DNA from: Flavobacterium plurextorum
GTDB taxonomy: Bacteria > Bacteroidota > Bacteroidia > Flavobacteriales > Flavobacteriaceae
NCBI RefSeq assembly: GCF_002217395.1
Contig: NZ_MUHD01000016.1
Span: 189,860 to 253,859 of the forward strand
Length of the DNA: 64,000 nt
Direction of reading: 5' to 3'
Made by a program: the position numbers and the translations under genes. The notes under the pieces are model-generated. The model was given only the letters and a program-made list of their open reading frames with translations, was not told where the DNA came from and ran no database searches. Shown here piece by piece: positions 24,470 to 33,233 of this stretch; position 1 is the first letter of the stretch, and each line of letters opens with the position of its first letter.

Positions 24470-24674
24470 CTTTTATCTTTGTTTGTTTTGTTTTTATTTG
24501 TTTCAAGTTTTAAGTTACTTTCAAAACTTAAAAATAAGTTTTATTAATTCGAAAAGGAGAAATCACAATAGAATGAATTACTCTGAAATGTGATTTCTCC
24601 TTTTAAGATCATTATTTTGTTTAGATTTCAATAACTTGAAACATGAAACCTGAAACAAATGGAACTTCAAATTA
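24470..24674. repeat. Intergenic palindrome and TTTCAAG repeats
   Basis: AAAAGGAGAAATCACA (24552-24567) and its perfect complement (24589-24604) form a 16-bp stem; the GGAGAAATC word is shared with the inverted repeat at 40-143. Outside it, GTTTCAAGTTTTAAG-type sequence (near 24500) and AACTTGAAAC..CCTGAAAC (24632-24656) belong to a second dispersed family, seen again at 31608-31690 and 34886-34993. Confidence 0.65.
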
Positions 24675-26213
24675 TCAATCTGGTTCGTTCATGATTTTTT
24701 CACGATATTTTTTACCTACTAATAAGGTTAATCTTTGCTTGTAATCATCTAGAAGCCACTCGCGGTAGTTTTTACTGCATTGACTTAAACATTTTGCATA
24801 ACGCTTAATACGGCACTCAATATCGTCATCTAATTCTTTAGATAATGATTTTGCTTCCTGAAGCGTTTCTGTATTATCTACACACATTGCAGCGTGTTGA
24901 TCCAACGATTTGTCTAATACAATTTTAGAACGTAAATTTTGTTTTATTGCCAATTTATGCTCCTCATCTACATCAAAAGTAACTTCAGCTGTTTTGCTGA
25001 ATTTTGCTCTTAACTCAGGAGGCATAGTGTATTTAAAGAACATTTCGATCTCAGTATCATCTCTTAGATTTTCAAGATAAAATTCTGGAGATTTAAAAAT
25101 GTGCTGCCAGTTTACTGGTTCACTCCATAATCCAAAACGAGCTGCATTGTTACCTAAATCAATAACCGTAAACTCATCTTTTCCAGGCAATTTACGAGAA
25201 CCACGACCAATCATCTGATAGTATAAAGTTAATGATTTTGTCGCTCTGTTTAAAATAATAGTTTCAACTGTAGGTTCATCAAATCCAGTTGTCAAAATTC
25301 CAACTGAAGTTAAAATCGCATCCGGAGTTTTCTTGAACCACTGCAAAATATCTTTACGTTCCTCAGAACTGCTCGTGTTGTCTAAATGTCTAATATCATA
25401 ACCTGCTTCTCTAAAAGTTTCATAAACATATAAAGAAGTATGAATACCGTTATTAAAAATCAACGTTTTTTTACCTAAAGAGCGTTCAGTATAGGCATGC
25501 AGTAATTTCTCCTGCATTAAAGTATTAGTATATAAATCATCAGATGATTTTACTGTATAATCACCATTTATACCAACTTTAAGCGAAGTTAAACCAACAT
25601 CATAACTATATGTAGTTGCTCTAGCCAAAAATCCTTGATCAATCAATGAACCAATTGTATCACCTACAATAAGTTCATCATAACTTTGATGCATTGGTAA
25701 TTTTATATTCGAACTCAAAGGTGTTGCAGTTACTCCAAGAATAAAAGCATTTTTAAATGAGTTTAATAATTTTCTAAATGAATTGTAATGTGCTTCATCA
25801 ATAATAACCAAACCAATATTATCAAGATGCAGTTTTTCATCATTGATACGGTTTTTTAAAGTTTCAACCATTGCGACAAAACATGAAAAATCATTTTGGT
25901 CAGGAAGTTCTTTTACTTTACTGTTAATGATTTTATTGCTTACGCCAAACCCCTTAAGCATTTTTGAGGTTTGTTTACAAAGTTCAATACGGTGTGTTAA
26001 TACCACTACTTTTTTATCATTATTAGATAAATAGCGACGAACGATTTCAGAAAAAATCACAGTTTTTCCACCACCTGTAGGCAATTGATATAATAAATGA
26101 TGTTTTGAAGGAGCATTATCTAAACGTTCAAAAATGGCATCGATATCGCCTTTTTGGTATGCATAAAGTTCTTTTTTCTCTTCTCTTTCTATTTCTAAAG
26201 TGTTTTGAGACAT
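24675..26213 (-). CDS. Superfamily 2 DEAD/DEAH helicase (ResIII-type)
   Basis: This 512-residue protein has a ResIII-like core: YQLPTGGGKTVIFSE (Walker A, about 43-57), VIIDEAHYNSF (DEAH), GVTATP, GILTTGFDEP and QMIGRGSRKLPGK (motif VI). The C-terminal 150 residues are helical and charged, without a recognised nuclease. It resembles stand-alone bacterial helicases of the SSL2/RadD group, linked to DNA repair. No restriction-modification genes are adjacent. The function in detail is unknown. Confidence 0.85.
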   Translation of the reverse strand: MSQNTLEIEREEKKELYAYQKGDIDAIFERLDNAPSKHHLLYQLPTGGGKTVIFSEIVRRYLSNNDKKVVVLTHRIELCKQTSKMLKGFGVSNKIINSKVKELPDQNDFSCFVAMVETLKNRINDEKLHLDNIGLVIIDEAHYNSFRKLLNSFKNAFILGVTATPLSSNIKLPMHQSYDELIVGDTIGSLIDQGFLARATTYSYDVGLTSLKVGINGDYTVKSSDDLYTNTLMQEKLLHAYTERSLGKKTLIFNNGIHTSLYVYETFREAGYDIRHLDNTSSSEERKDILQWFKKTPDAILTSVGILTTGFDEPTVETIILNRATKSLTLYYQMIGRGSRKLPGKDEFTVIDLGNNAARFGLWSEPVNWQHIFKSPEFYLENLRDDTEIEMFFKYTMPPELRAKFSKTAEVTFDVDEEHKLAIKQNLRSKIVLDKSLDQHAAMCVDNTETLQEAKSLSKELDDDIECRIKRYAKCLSQCSKNYREWLLDDYKQRLTLLVGKKYREKIMNEPD

Positions 26214-26322
26214 TGTTTGTTTTTGGATTTTTGCAAAAATACACCGAAAAAACAGTTATTCATCTTATTTTAACCTAAAATAAATGTTTTTTTATAAATA
26301 AGATTTTTTATGGGAATGCATT

Positions 26323-26856
26323 TTAGAGGCTTAATTTGTCTAAAATAGCTTCAAAATCGTACTTATTTCTCCATTTTTGTTCTAAAACCATTTCATTTAT
26401 TCCCTCAATTCTTGTTTTAAACTCAGCTAAAATTCCATTTGAAACTATAAAGTTAACAGCTTGTTCAAATGAATTTAACATGCTTTTGTAAAATAATTCC
26501 TGTTTTACAAAATTTTGAGAAGAATAAGTTTGAGCAATTTCTATATTATACAACATTATATCTGCTGTAATGAACGAATCAACTCCAAGCATGATAAAAT
26601 GTTTGATAATCTTCTGAGCTACAGAGCGACGCATTTTTGCTTTTGGATACCGTTTTGCACCTGCTTTTTTTACAGGAAAATATTCTTGCGAAATTTTAAC
26701 CTTAGATTCTTGTAAAAGTTTGTCTTCTTTTGGATTAAAAACAAAATCATAATAAACTTTTACGGGACTGAATTTCTCATACAACTCCATAAGCTGCTCC
26801 TCGAGTTGTTCTTTACTCAATTCGGTCAAATATTTTTTTAAATCACGCTTGCTCAT
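26323..26856 (-). CDS. DUF6155-like protein
   Basis: This 177-residue cytoplasmic helical protein starts at the ATG at 26856 (MSKRDLKKYL); two further upstream codons begin with TTG and are unlikely to be used. The opening SKRDLKKYLTELSKEQLEEQLMEL and VKVYYDFVFNPKEDKLL agree with my memory of the DUF6155 family common in Bacteroidota. No catalytic motif is visible and the role is unknown. It is transcribed divergently from the DUF3817/MscS pair. Confidence 0.7.
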   Translation of the reverse strand: MSKRDLKKYLTELSKEQLEEQLMELYEKFSPVKVYYDFVFNPKEDKLLQESKVKISQEYFPVKKAGAKRYPKAKMRRSVAQKIIKHFIMLGVDSFITADIMLYNIEIAQTYSSQNFVKQELFYKSMLNSFEQAVNFIVSNGILAEFKTRIEGINEMVLEQKWRNKYDFEAILDKLSL

Positions 26857-26925
26857 TATCAAAGTTTAAGATTGTAAAAGTAAATTACTTTATTGATACA
26901 TAACTCAAAAACCAACAAGAATCCT

Positions 26926-26933
26926 TAATTTTG
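26926..26933 (+). promoter_or_regulatory. -7 promoter motif of the DUF3817-MscS operon
   Basis: TAATTTTG fits TAnnTTTG and lies 27 nt before the ATG at 26961. No -33 TTG at the usual spacing was found. Confidence 0.4.
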
Positions 26934-26960
26934 CTGCTATAATTTCAAAAAAATAGATAT

Positions 26961-27248
26961 ATGCTCAAGATTTTTAAAGTTACTGCGATTTTAGAGGGAA
27001 TCTCTTATTTAGTATTATTTGCTAATATGCTTTTTATTAAAACTAACAACCCAGAACTATATCATACTTTATTACGTCCATTAGGAATGACACATGGCGT
27101 TTTATTTATTGGTTACATTATATTAGCGGTATTATTGAGAAAATCTCAAAACTGGGATTTTAAAACGTTTTTAATTATTCTTGTTGCATCATTAATTCCT
27201 TTTGGAACATTCTATATTGAGAAAAAGTATTTAGAAAGTAATGCATAA
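26961..27248 (+). CDS. DUF3817 integral membrane protein
   Basis: This 95-residue protein has three membrane helices. The motif FKVTAILEGISYLVLF at the N-terminus and RPLGMTHGVLFIGYI in the middle are typical of DUF3817 (YdzA-like). The function is unknown. It overlaps the start of the MscS gene by 8 nt, so the two are translated from one message and may work together in the membrane. Confidence 0.85.
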   Translation: MLKIFKVTAILEGISYLVLFANMLFIKTNNPELYHTLLRPLGMTHGVLFIGYIILAVLLRKSQNWDFKTFLIILVASLIPFGTFYIEKKYLESNA

Positions 27249-28500
27249 ATTTTTGGATAAAATATTTAATTTTTTATATCCGCTTTTTAGAGATTGGGGA
27301 ATGAACCGCAATGTTGCGTCGTACATCAGCCTGGTTTTTAATATTGTCGTTATGATAGCTTTGGCTTATGCCATTTATTATGCCGCAAAATTTGTTCTGG
27401 TTACCTTAACTGCTGTTTTTGCACAGCGTACAAAAACAAAATTTGATGATTATTTAATTCATAACAAAACAACTAAATATACTGCCTATTTAATTCCGTT
27501 TTTCTTTATTTATAAAGCTGTTCCAATCATTCTAGATAAGTATGAGTATTGGGAATTGATGTTTGGAAAAATAGTCGGAATTTATATTGTTTTGATTAGT
27601 TTATGGATCATCAGAACTATTTTTAATGCGCTTCGTGATTATTTAAAGCAGAAACCAGAATACAGCGACAAACCAATTGACAGTTTTGTTCAGGTTATTA
27701 TGATCGTGCTTTGGATTTTTGGTGTTGCCATGATTATTTCGACTTTATTCGGAATCAAGAAAGGCGAATTGCTGACTATTCTAGGGACACTTTCGGCAAT
27801 TATTATTTTAATTTTTAGAGATACAATTTTAGGATTTGTTTCAAGTGTTCAAGTTGCCATTAATGACATGGTTCGTATTGGTGACTGGATCACAATGGAC
27901 AAATTTGGCGCAGATGGTGATGTTATCGAAATTAACTTGACAACTGTAAAAGTTCGAAATTTTGATAATACGATAACAACGATTCCAACGTATGCCTTGA
28001 GTTCCGATTCTTTTCAGAACTGGCGCGGAATGCAAAAATCTGATGGAAGACGTATAAAACGACACGTTTTGATAAAAAGCAGCAGTATTCGCTTTTTGAA
28101 TAATGATGATCTTAATCATATGAAAAAAGTGCAGCTGATAAGTTCTTATATCGAAACAAGACAAGCCGAAATTGAAAAATATAACGATCTTCGAGGAATT
28201 GATAAGTCTCTTGCTCTTAATGGCCGCAATATGACCAACTTAGGATTGTTTAGAAAATACATCATGCAGTATCTTGTAACACACCCAGGATTAAATAAGG
28301 ACATGCATATTATGTGTCGACAATTGCAATCTAGTGCTCATGGCGTACCATTAGAAATTTATGCTTTTTCTAGTGATAAACGCTGGGCAAATTACGAATA
28401 CATTATGTCTGATATTTTCGATCACATAATGGCATCGGTAATTTATTTTGATCTTGAAATATTTGAACTGCCGTCACAGATTGGTCATTTAGACAGATAG
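27241..28500 (+). CDS. MscS-family mechanosensitive channel
   Basis: This 419-residue inner-membrane protein has several helices in the N-terminal half and the MscS pore and beta domain at about 180-260 (GILGTLSAIIILIFRDTIL, MVRIGDWITM, VIEINLTTVKVRNFDNTITTIP). The long C-terminal part (FQNWRGMQKSDGRRIKRHVLI onward) matches the YbdG/MscM-type subgroup. It gates on membrane tension and releases ions in osmotic downshock. It is coupled to the DUF3817 gene by overlap. Confidence 0.92.
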   Translation: MHKFLDKIFNFLYPLFRDWGMNRNVASYISLVFNIVVMIALAYAIYYAAKFVLVTLTAVFAQRTKTKFDDYLIHNKTTKYTAYLIPFFFIYKAVPIILDKYEYWELMFGKIVGIYIVLISLWIIRTIFNALRDYLKQKPEYSDKPIDSFVQVIMIVLWIFGVAMIISTLFGIKKGELLTILGTLSAIIILIFRDTILGFVSSVQVAINDMVRIGDWITMDKFGADGDVIEINLTTVKVRNFDNTITTIPTYALSSDSFQNWRGMQKSDGRRIKRHVLIKSSSIRFLNNDDLNHMKKVQLISSYIETRQAEIEKYNDLRGIDKSLALNGRNMTNLGLFRKYIMQYLVTHPGLNKDMHIMCRQLQSSAHGVPLEIYAFSSDKRWANYEYIMSDIFDHIMASVIYFDLEIFELPSQIGHLDR

Positions 28501-28525
28501 TTTACTCTTAAAAATAAGATATTAA

Positions 28526-28561
28526 AAAAAGCCTCAAATTCAATTGAACTTGAGGCTTTTT
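28526..28561. terminator. Bidirectional terminator
   Basis: AAAAAGCCTCAA (28526-28537) pairs with TTGAGGCTTTTT (28550-28561), with an inner TTCA/TGAA extension. It lies between the convergent MscS and EttA genes. Confidence 0.9.
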
Positions 28562-28581
28562 ACATTTTTAGAAATCAATTA

Positions 28582-30273
28582 TTATCTAATTAATTTTCTG
28601 TATTTCAAACGCTTTGGAGTTAAATCACCACCAAGACGTTTCTTTTTATTTTCTTCATAATCAGAGAAACTTCCTTCGAAGAAATAAACTTCAGAATCTC
28701 CTTCAAAAGCTAAGATGTGTGTACAAATTCTATCTAAGAACCATCTGTCGTGAGAAATAATTACTGCACAACCAGCAAAATTCTCTAAACCTTCTTCAAG
28801 AGCACGAAGTGTATTCACATCCAAGTCATTCGTTGGCTCATCCAGTAAAAGTACGTTTCCTTCTTCTTTCAAAGTCATTGCTAAGTGTAAACGGTTACGC
28901 TCACCACCTGATAACATAGATACTTTTTTATTTTGCTCACCGCCGCCAAAATTGAAACGAGATAGATAAGCTCTTGAATTAACCTGCTTTCCTCCCATCA
29001 TAATCAACTCCTGACCATCAGCAAAATTTTCCCAAATAGATTTATTAGGATCAATGTTTGAGTGAGATTGATCTACATAAGCGATTTTTACAGTATCACC
29101 AACTGAAAATTCTCCACTATCTGTTTTTTCCTCACCCATAATCATTTTAAAAATGGTAGATTTACCAGCACCGTTTGGTCCAATAATTCCAACAATACCA
29201 GCTTGCGGCAAAGTAAAGTTCAAATTATCGTATAATAATTTGTCTCCAAAAGCTTTGGCAACATTCTTCGCTTCGATAACATTTGTACCTAAACGAGGAC
29301 CATTTGGAATGTAGATTTCCAAGTTTTCATCCAATTGTTTTTGGTCTTCATTTAATAATTTATCGTAATTCTGCAAACGTGCTTTTTGTTTGGTTTGACG
29401 TCCTTTTGCACCTTGACGAACCCATTCTAACTCACGTTCTAAAGTTTTTCTTCGTTTTGAAGCTACTTTTTCTTCTTGAGCCATACGGTTTGATTTTTGA
29501 TCTAACCAAGAAGAATAATTCCCTTTCCATGGAATACCTTCTCCTCTATCCAATTCCAGAATCCATCCAGCAACATTATCAAGGAAATAACGGTCGTGCG
29601 TTACTGCAATAACAGTTCCTGAATATTGTGCTAAATGCTGCTCTAACCAAAGTACAGACTCGGCATCAAGGTGGTTGGTAGGCTCATCTAATAATAATAC
29701 ATCTGGTTGCTGCAATAACAAACGACATAAAGCTACACGACGACGCTCACCTCCAGAAAGATTTTTAATTGGAGTATCACCTTCCGGTGTACGCAAAGCA
29801 TCCATTGCGATTTCTAATTTAGTATCGATTTCCCAAGCACCAAGAGCATCAATTTTGTCTTGTAAAGCTGCCTGACGATCCATCAATTTATCCATTTTAT
29901 CTGGATCTGAGTAATTCTCTTCAAGACCAAATAAATCATTAATTTGGTTGTATTCTTCTAAAACAGCCATCGTTTCAGCTGCTCCTTCACGCACAATTTC
30001 GATAACAGTTTTAGAATCATCAAGAATTGGCTCTTGCTCTAAATAACCTACTGTATAACCTGGTTGAAAAACTACATCTCCTTGATAATTTTTATCAACT
30101 CCTGCAATAATTTTTAAAAGAGAAGATTTTCCAGAACCGTTAAGTCCTAAAATACCAATTTTAGCTCCGTAAAAGAAACTCAAATAAATGTTTTTAAGTA
30201 CCGGTTTGTCTGCTCCTTGATAGGTTTTACTCAATTTCTGCATTGAGAAAATTACTTTCTTATCGTCTGACAT
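28582..30273 (-). CDS. ettA: Energy-dependent translational throttle protein EttA (ABC-F)
   Basis: This 563-residue soluble protein with two ABC ATPase domains binds the ribosomal E site and tunes elongation by ATP level. Domain 1 shows GLNGSGKSSLLKIIAG (about 42-57) and LSGGERRRVALCRLL; domain 2 shows GPNGAGKSTIFKMIMG and LSGGERNRLHLAMTL with LLLDEPTNDLD. The charged linker between them contains RRKTLERELEWVRQG, the P-site tRNA interaction arm region. The length matches E. coli EttA. It is monocistronic. Confidence 0.95.
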   Translation of the reverse strand: MSDDKKVIFSMQKLSKTYQGADKPVLKNIYLSFFYGAKIGILGLNGSGKSSLLKIIAGVDKNYQGDVVFQPGYTVGYLEQEPILDDSKTVIEIVREGAAETMAVLEEYNQINDLFGLEENYSDPDKMDKLMDRQAALQDKIDALGAWEIDTKLEIAMDALRTPEGDTPIKNLSGGERRRVALCRLLLQQPDVLLLDEPTNHLDAESVLWLEQHLAQYSGTVIAVTHDRYFLDNVAGWILELDRGEGIPWKGNYSSWLDQKSNRMAQEEKVASKRRKTLERELEWVRQGAKGRQTKQKARLQNYDKLLNEDQKQLDENLEIYIPNGPRLGTNVIEAKNVAKAFGDKLLYDNLNFTLPQAGIVGIIGPNGAGKSTIFKMIMGEEKTDSGEFSVGDTVKIAYVDQSHSNIDPNKSIWENFADGQELIMMGGKQVNSRAYLSRFNFGGGEQNKKVSMLSGGERNRLHLAMTLKEEGNVLLLDEPTNDLDVNTLRALEEGLENFAGCAVIISHDRWFLDRICTHILAFEGDSEVYFFEGSFSDYEENKKKRLGGDLTPKRLKYRKLIR

Positions 30274-30340
30274 TCTATTTATTTTTAATTATTTATTTTC
30301 TATATGATTTTATGCCATAATTCAATTTGGCAAACTTAAA

Positions 30341-30523
30341 CTAAACTCTGCCTTTCAATGCATTAAAAACCCAAGCGTTGGCAAAAAAACCAACACCTGC
30401 CGCCGCAAATCCCCAGCCAGAAACATCTCTGTATCTAAAAGCACCAAGACCTATAAGCAACAATCCCATAAGTACCATTATAAAAGTAGCCCATCCTAAA
30501 ACGGTATTTTTATTCATTCCCAT
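30341..30523 (-). CDS. CAL67264-type small membrane protein
   Basis: This 60-residue protein has two membrane helices (GWATFIMVLMGLLLIGLGAF and GWGFAAAGVGFFANAWVFNAL). It agrees with a conserved small membrane protein of flavobacteria annotated as the CAL67264 family, of unknown function. A second ATG two codons in is possible. It lies between holA and ettA on the same strand. Confidence 0.8.
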   Translation of the reverse strand: MGMNKNTVLGWATFIMVLMGLLLIGLGAFRYRDVSGWGFAAAGVGFFANAWVFNALKGRV

Positions 30524-30589
30524 AATTGTGTAATTATTATTTTAAGTAGTAAATTTTTTAGAAAGGCAAATATCGTGAATTTTAACGGC

Positions 30590-31594
30590 TTAATTAAATA
30601 TTTTATACAGCATTTCTTTTAACAAATCCGACTGTGGTAAAGCATTCGCTCCAACTCCTTTACTTTTCACATCAATATCACGTAATGCACCAACGATTTG
30701 ACTTACTTTTCGCATTGGATAATTTTTTACAGCTAAATCATATTCCTTTAAAAAATAAGGATTTACACCAATTGCAGCAGCAACATTTTTAGGATTCTTA
30801 TCTTTAAGTCCGTGGTATTTTAAAAGCTGAATAAAAAAACCAAACACTAATCCCGTAGTCATAACTAATGGATATTCTTTTGGGTTATGCGCAAAATTTT
30901 CAGCAATTTTATAGGCTTTTAACTGATTGCGTTCTCCAATGGCTTTACGAAGTTCAAAAACATTATAATCTTTACTAAAACCAATATTTTCCTCAATATG
31001 CTGAGGCGTAATCATTGTTCCTTGCGGTAAAATGATTTGTAATTTCTCTAACTCATTATTGATTTTACTCAAATCAGTTCCTAAAAACTCAACCAGCATT
31101 GCATTTGCTTTTGGATCAATTGTGTATTTTTTTCCTGCAAGGATACGCTTTATCCAATCTCCAACTTGATTTTCGTATAATTTTTTACTCTCGAAAACAA
31201 TTCCGTTTTGAGCTAAAAGTTTAGTCACTTTTTTTCGCTTATCAAGAGTTTTGTATTTATAGCAAAAAACCAAAACCGTAGTTTCCATCGGATTATTAAC
31301 GTACGACTCTATTTTATCTATTGTTCTTGATAAATCCTGCGCTTCTTTCACAATAACAACCTGACGATCAGCCATCATAGGATAGCGCTTGGCCGTTGAA
31401 ACAATATCTTCTACAGAAACATCTCTTCCGTATAAAACAGTTTGATTAAAACCTCTCTCTTCTTCAGCCAGTACATTTTGTTCTATATATTCAGACAGCT
31501 TATCTATATAATAAGGTTCTTCACCCATTAAAAAGTAAATAGGCTTTATATTCCCTGCCTTTATATCATTAACAATTTTTATAACTTCGTCCAT
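30590..31594 (-). CDS. holA: DNA polymerase III subunit delta
   Basis: This 334-residue clamp-loader subunit opens the sliding clamp for replication. The N-terminal AAA+-like domain lacks Walker motifs, as usual for delta, and shows IYFLMGEEPYYIDKL (19-33). The middle holds LVEFLGTDLSKINNELEKL and the C-terminal collar contains YFLKEYDLAVKNYP. The ATG at 31594 fits the family. It is divergent from the HsdR_N protein, an arrangement I associate with Bacteroidota genomes. Confidence 0.93.
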   Translation of the reverse strand: MDEVIKIVNDIKAGNIKPIYFLMGEEPYYIDKLSEYIEQNVLAEEERGFNQTVLYGRDVSVEDIVSTAKRYPMMADRQVVIVKEAQDLSRTIDKIESYVNNPMETTVLVFCYKYKTLDKRKKVTKLLAQNGIVFESKKLYENQVGDWIKRILAGKKYTIDPKANAMLVEFLGTDLSKINNELEKLQIILPQGTMITPQHIEENIGFSKDYNVFELRKAIGERNQLKAYKIAENFAHNPKEYPLVMTTGLVFGFFIQLLKYHGLKDKNPKNVAAAIGVNPYFLKEYDLAVKNYPMRKVSQIVGALRDIDVKSKGVGANALPQSDLLKEMLYKIFN

Positions 31595-31607
31595 TCAATT
31601 TTTTTTG

Positions 31608-31690
31608 TTTCACCTTTCAAGCTTCAAATTTCCCGCCTCAATAACTTGAAACTTTATCCCGAGACTTCGGGAGAAACCTGAAACTATTTT
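31608..31690. repeat. TTTCAAG-type intergenic repeat with CCCGAGACTTCGGG palindrome
   Basis: AACTTGAAAC and AAACCTGAAAC flank the small palindrome CCCGAGACTTCGGG. The same flanking words recur at 24632-24656 and 34960-34989. This is probably a non-coding dispersed repeat rather than a regulatory site specific to this gene. Confidence 0.5.
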
Positions 31691-31691
31691 A

Positions 31692-31699
31692 TATTTTTG
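31692..31699 (+). promoter_or_regulatory. -7 promoter motif directly at the HsdR_N gene start
   Basis: TATTTTTG fits TAnnTTTG and ends only 4 nt before the ATG at 31704, so the transcript would have almost no leader. Confidence 0.35.
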
Positions 31700-31703
31700 C
31701 TTT

Positions 31704-32150
31704 ATGTTAAAGCTAAATTTCCCTTCTTATACTTTCCGATTCAAAAATAGCGAAAATAAAGTGTCTATTTTTGATGAAATCAGGAAAAAATTTATCATTC
31801 TTACTCCAGAAGAATGGGTTCGTCAGCATGTAGTTCATTATTTAATGAACGAAAAAAAATATCCTAAATCGCTTATAAACGTAGAGAAAGTTTTAACAGT
31901 CAATGGTTTGCGAAAAAGATATGATGTCGTCGTTTTTAATTCAGACGGCACTATACACATATTGGTAGAGTGCAAAGCTCCAGAGGTTAAAATATCACAA
32001 ACAACTTTTGATCAAATTGCACGTTACAATATGACAATGCAGGCACGGTTTTTGAATGTAACAAACGGACTGAGTCATTTTTACTGTCAAATGGATTTTG
32101 AGAATGAAAAATATCAGTTTTTAAGAGGTCTGCCAAATTACGGCGAATAA
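31704..32150 (+). CDS. HsdR N-terminal-type nuclease domain protein
   Basis: This 148-residue protein has a PD-(D/E)xK-like core: RKRYDVVVFNSDG followed by ILVECKAP, where the Asp and E-x-K are the expected metal and catalytic residues. Only the N-terminal domain of type I restriction enzyme HsdR is present; there is no helicase, HsdM or HsdS gene nearby. In Bacteroidota this short form is usual next to holA, which argues for a housekeeping role, perhaps DNA repair, rather than restriction. It precedes a glycosyltransferase gene by 29 nt. Confidence 0.85.
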   Translation: MLKLNFPSYTFRFKNSENKVSIFDEIRKKFIILTPEEWVRQHVVHYLMNEKKYPKSLINVEKVLTVNGLRKRYDVVVFNSDGTIHILVECKAPEVKISQTTFDQIARYNMTMQARFLNVTNGLSHFYCQMDFENEKYQFLRGLPNYGE

Positions 32151-32179
32151 AATAATATTAAAATAAATAAAAATTACTT

Positions 32180-33199
32180 TTGGATAAAATAGCTGTTGTC
32201 ATTTTAAACTGGAACGGAGTAAAATTGTTAGAGCAATTTTTACCGTCTGTTTTACAGTATTCAGAAGAGGCCTCTATATATGTAGCAGATAATGCTTCAA
32301 CAGATGATTCTATTGATTTCGTAAAGAGAAATTTCCCCACTATAAAAATTGTACAAAATACCGGCAACCATGGTTTTGCAAAAGGTTACAATGATGCGCT
32401 TCAGCATATAGATGCAGAAATTTATGCATTAGTAAATTCTGATATTGAAGTAACCGAAAATTGGCTGCAGCCTATTGTTGATACTTTTGAGAAAGAAAAG
32501 CAAACAGCCATTATTCAGCCTAAAATTCTTGATTTCAAAAATAGAGAATACTTTGAATATGCGGGAGCAGCTGGAGGTTTTATTGATAAATATGGTTTTC
32601 CCTTTTGCAGAGGAAGAATCTTTGATACAATAGAAAAAGACAATGGTCAATACGATGATAATTGCGAATTATTTTGGGCTTCGGGAGCTTGCTTTTTTAT
32701 TAGAAAGAAAGTATACCATGAATTAGGTGGTTTTGATGAGACCTTTTTTGCGCATCAAGAAGAAATTGATTTATGCTGGCGTGCCGCAAATGAAGGACAT
32801 ATAATAAAGTACAATTCGAAATCTGTAGTGTATCACGTTGGCGGCGCTACATTACAACAAGGAAATCCGAAGAAAACTTTCTTAAATTTTAGAAATTCTC
32901 TATTAATGCTGGTTAAAAACCTTCCAAAAAAAGGATTATTTTTTGTGATTTTCTTTAGAATGGTTTTAGACGGAATTGCTGGTATCCGTTTTCTTACACA
33001 AGGTAAGTTCAAACATACTTTTGCCATTCTAAAAGCACATTTTTCATTTTATTGCATATCTTTAAAGTATCTAAGACACCGCAAAGATTTTCAAATACAA
33101 AAATACTATACCGTAAAAAGTGTCGTTTACTTGTATTACATAAAGAAATTACTGGTTTTTAAAGAAATCTTTAACAGTAATCAAAATATTAAAAACTAA
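32180..33199 (+). CDS. Family 2 glycosyltransferase
   Basis: This 339-residue GT-A enzyme probably adds a sugar to a cell-surface polysaccharide or lipid carrier. Motifs are VVILNWNGVKLLEQFL (6-21), YVADNASTDDS and LVNSDIEV (the metal DxD-like site), then WASGACFFIRKKVYHELGGFDETFFAHQEEIDLCWRA (split catalytic and acceptor motifs). The start is TTG at 32180: an in-frame TAA lies 12 nt upstream and no ATG precedes the conserved strand. The C-terminus has a hydrophobic stretch. It follows the HsdR_N gene closely. Confidence 0.9.
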   Translation: MDKIAVVILNWNGVKLLEQFLPSVLQYSEEASIYVADNASTDDSIDFVKRNFPTIKIVQNTGNHGFAKGYNDALQHIDAEIYALVNSDIEVTENWLQPIVDTFEKEKQTAIIQPKILDFKNREYFEYAGAAGGFIDKYGFPFCRGRIFDTIEKDNGQYDDNCELFWASGACFFIRKKVYHELGGFDETFFAHQEEIDLCWRAANEGHIIKYNSKSVVYHVGGATLQQGNPKKTFLNFRNSLLMLVKNLPKKGLFFVIFFRMVLDGIAGIRFLTQGKFKHTFAILKAHFSFYCISLKYLRHRKDFQIQKYYTVKSVVYLYYIKKLLVFKEIFNSNQNIKN

Positions 33200-33204
33200 A
33201 TTTG
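33197..33204 (+). promoter_or_regulatory. -7 promoter motif of the OmpA-like gene
   Basis: TAAATTTG fits TAnnTTTG and overlaps the stop codon of the glycosyltransferase gene. The ATG is 30 nt downstream, so the lipoprotein gene has its own promoter. Confidence 0.5.
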
Positions 33205-33233
33205 TAATCAACGTTTAATTAAATATAATACCT

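Noticed and set aside
24675..26213. Defence-island helicase together with the HsdR_N protein at 31704
   Set aside because: The two genes are separated by housekeeping genes, there is no methylase or specificity subunit, and both are common stand-alone families in this phylum.
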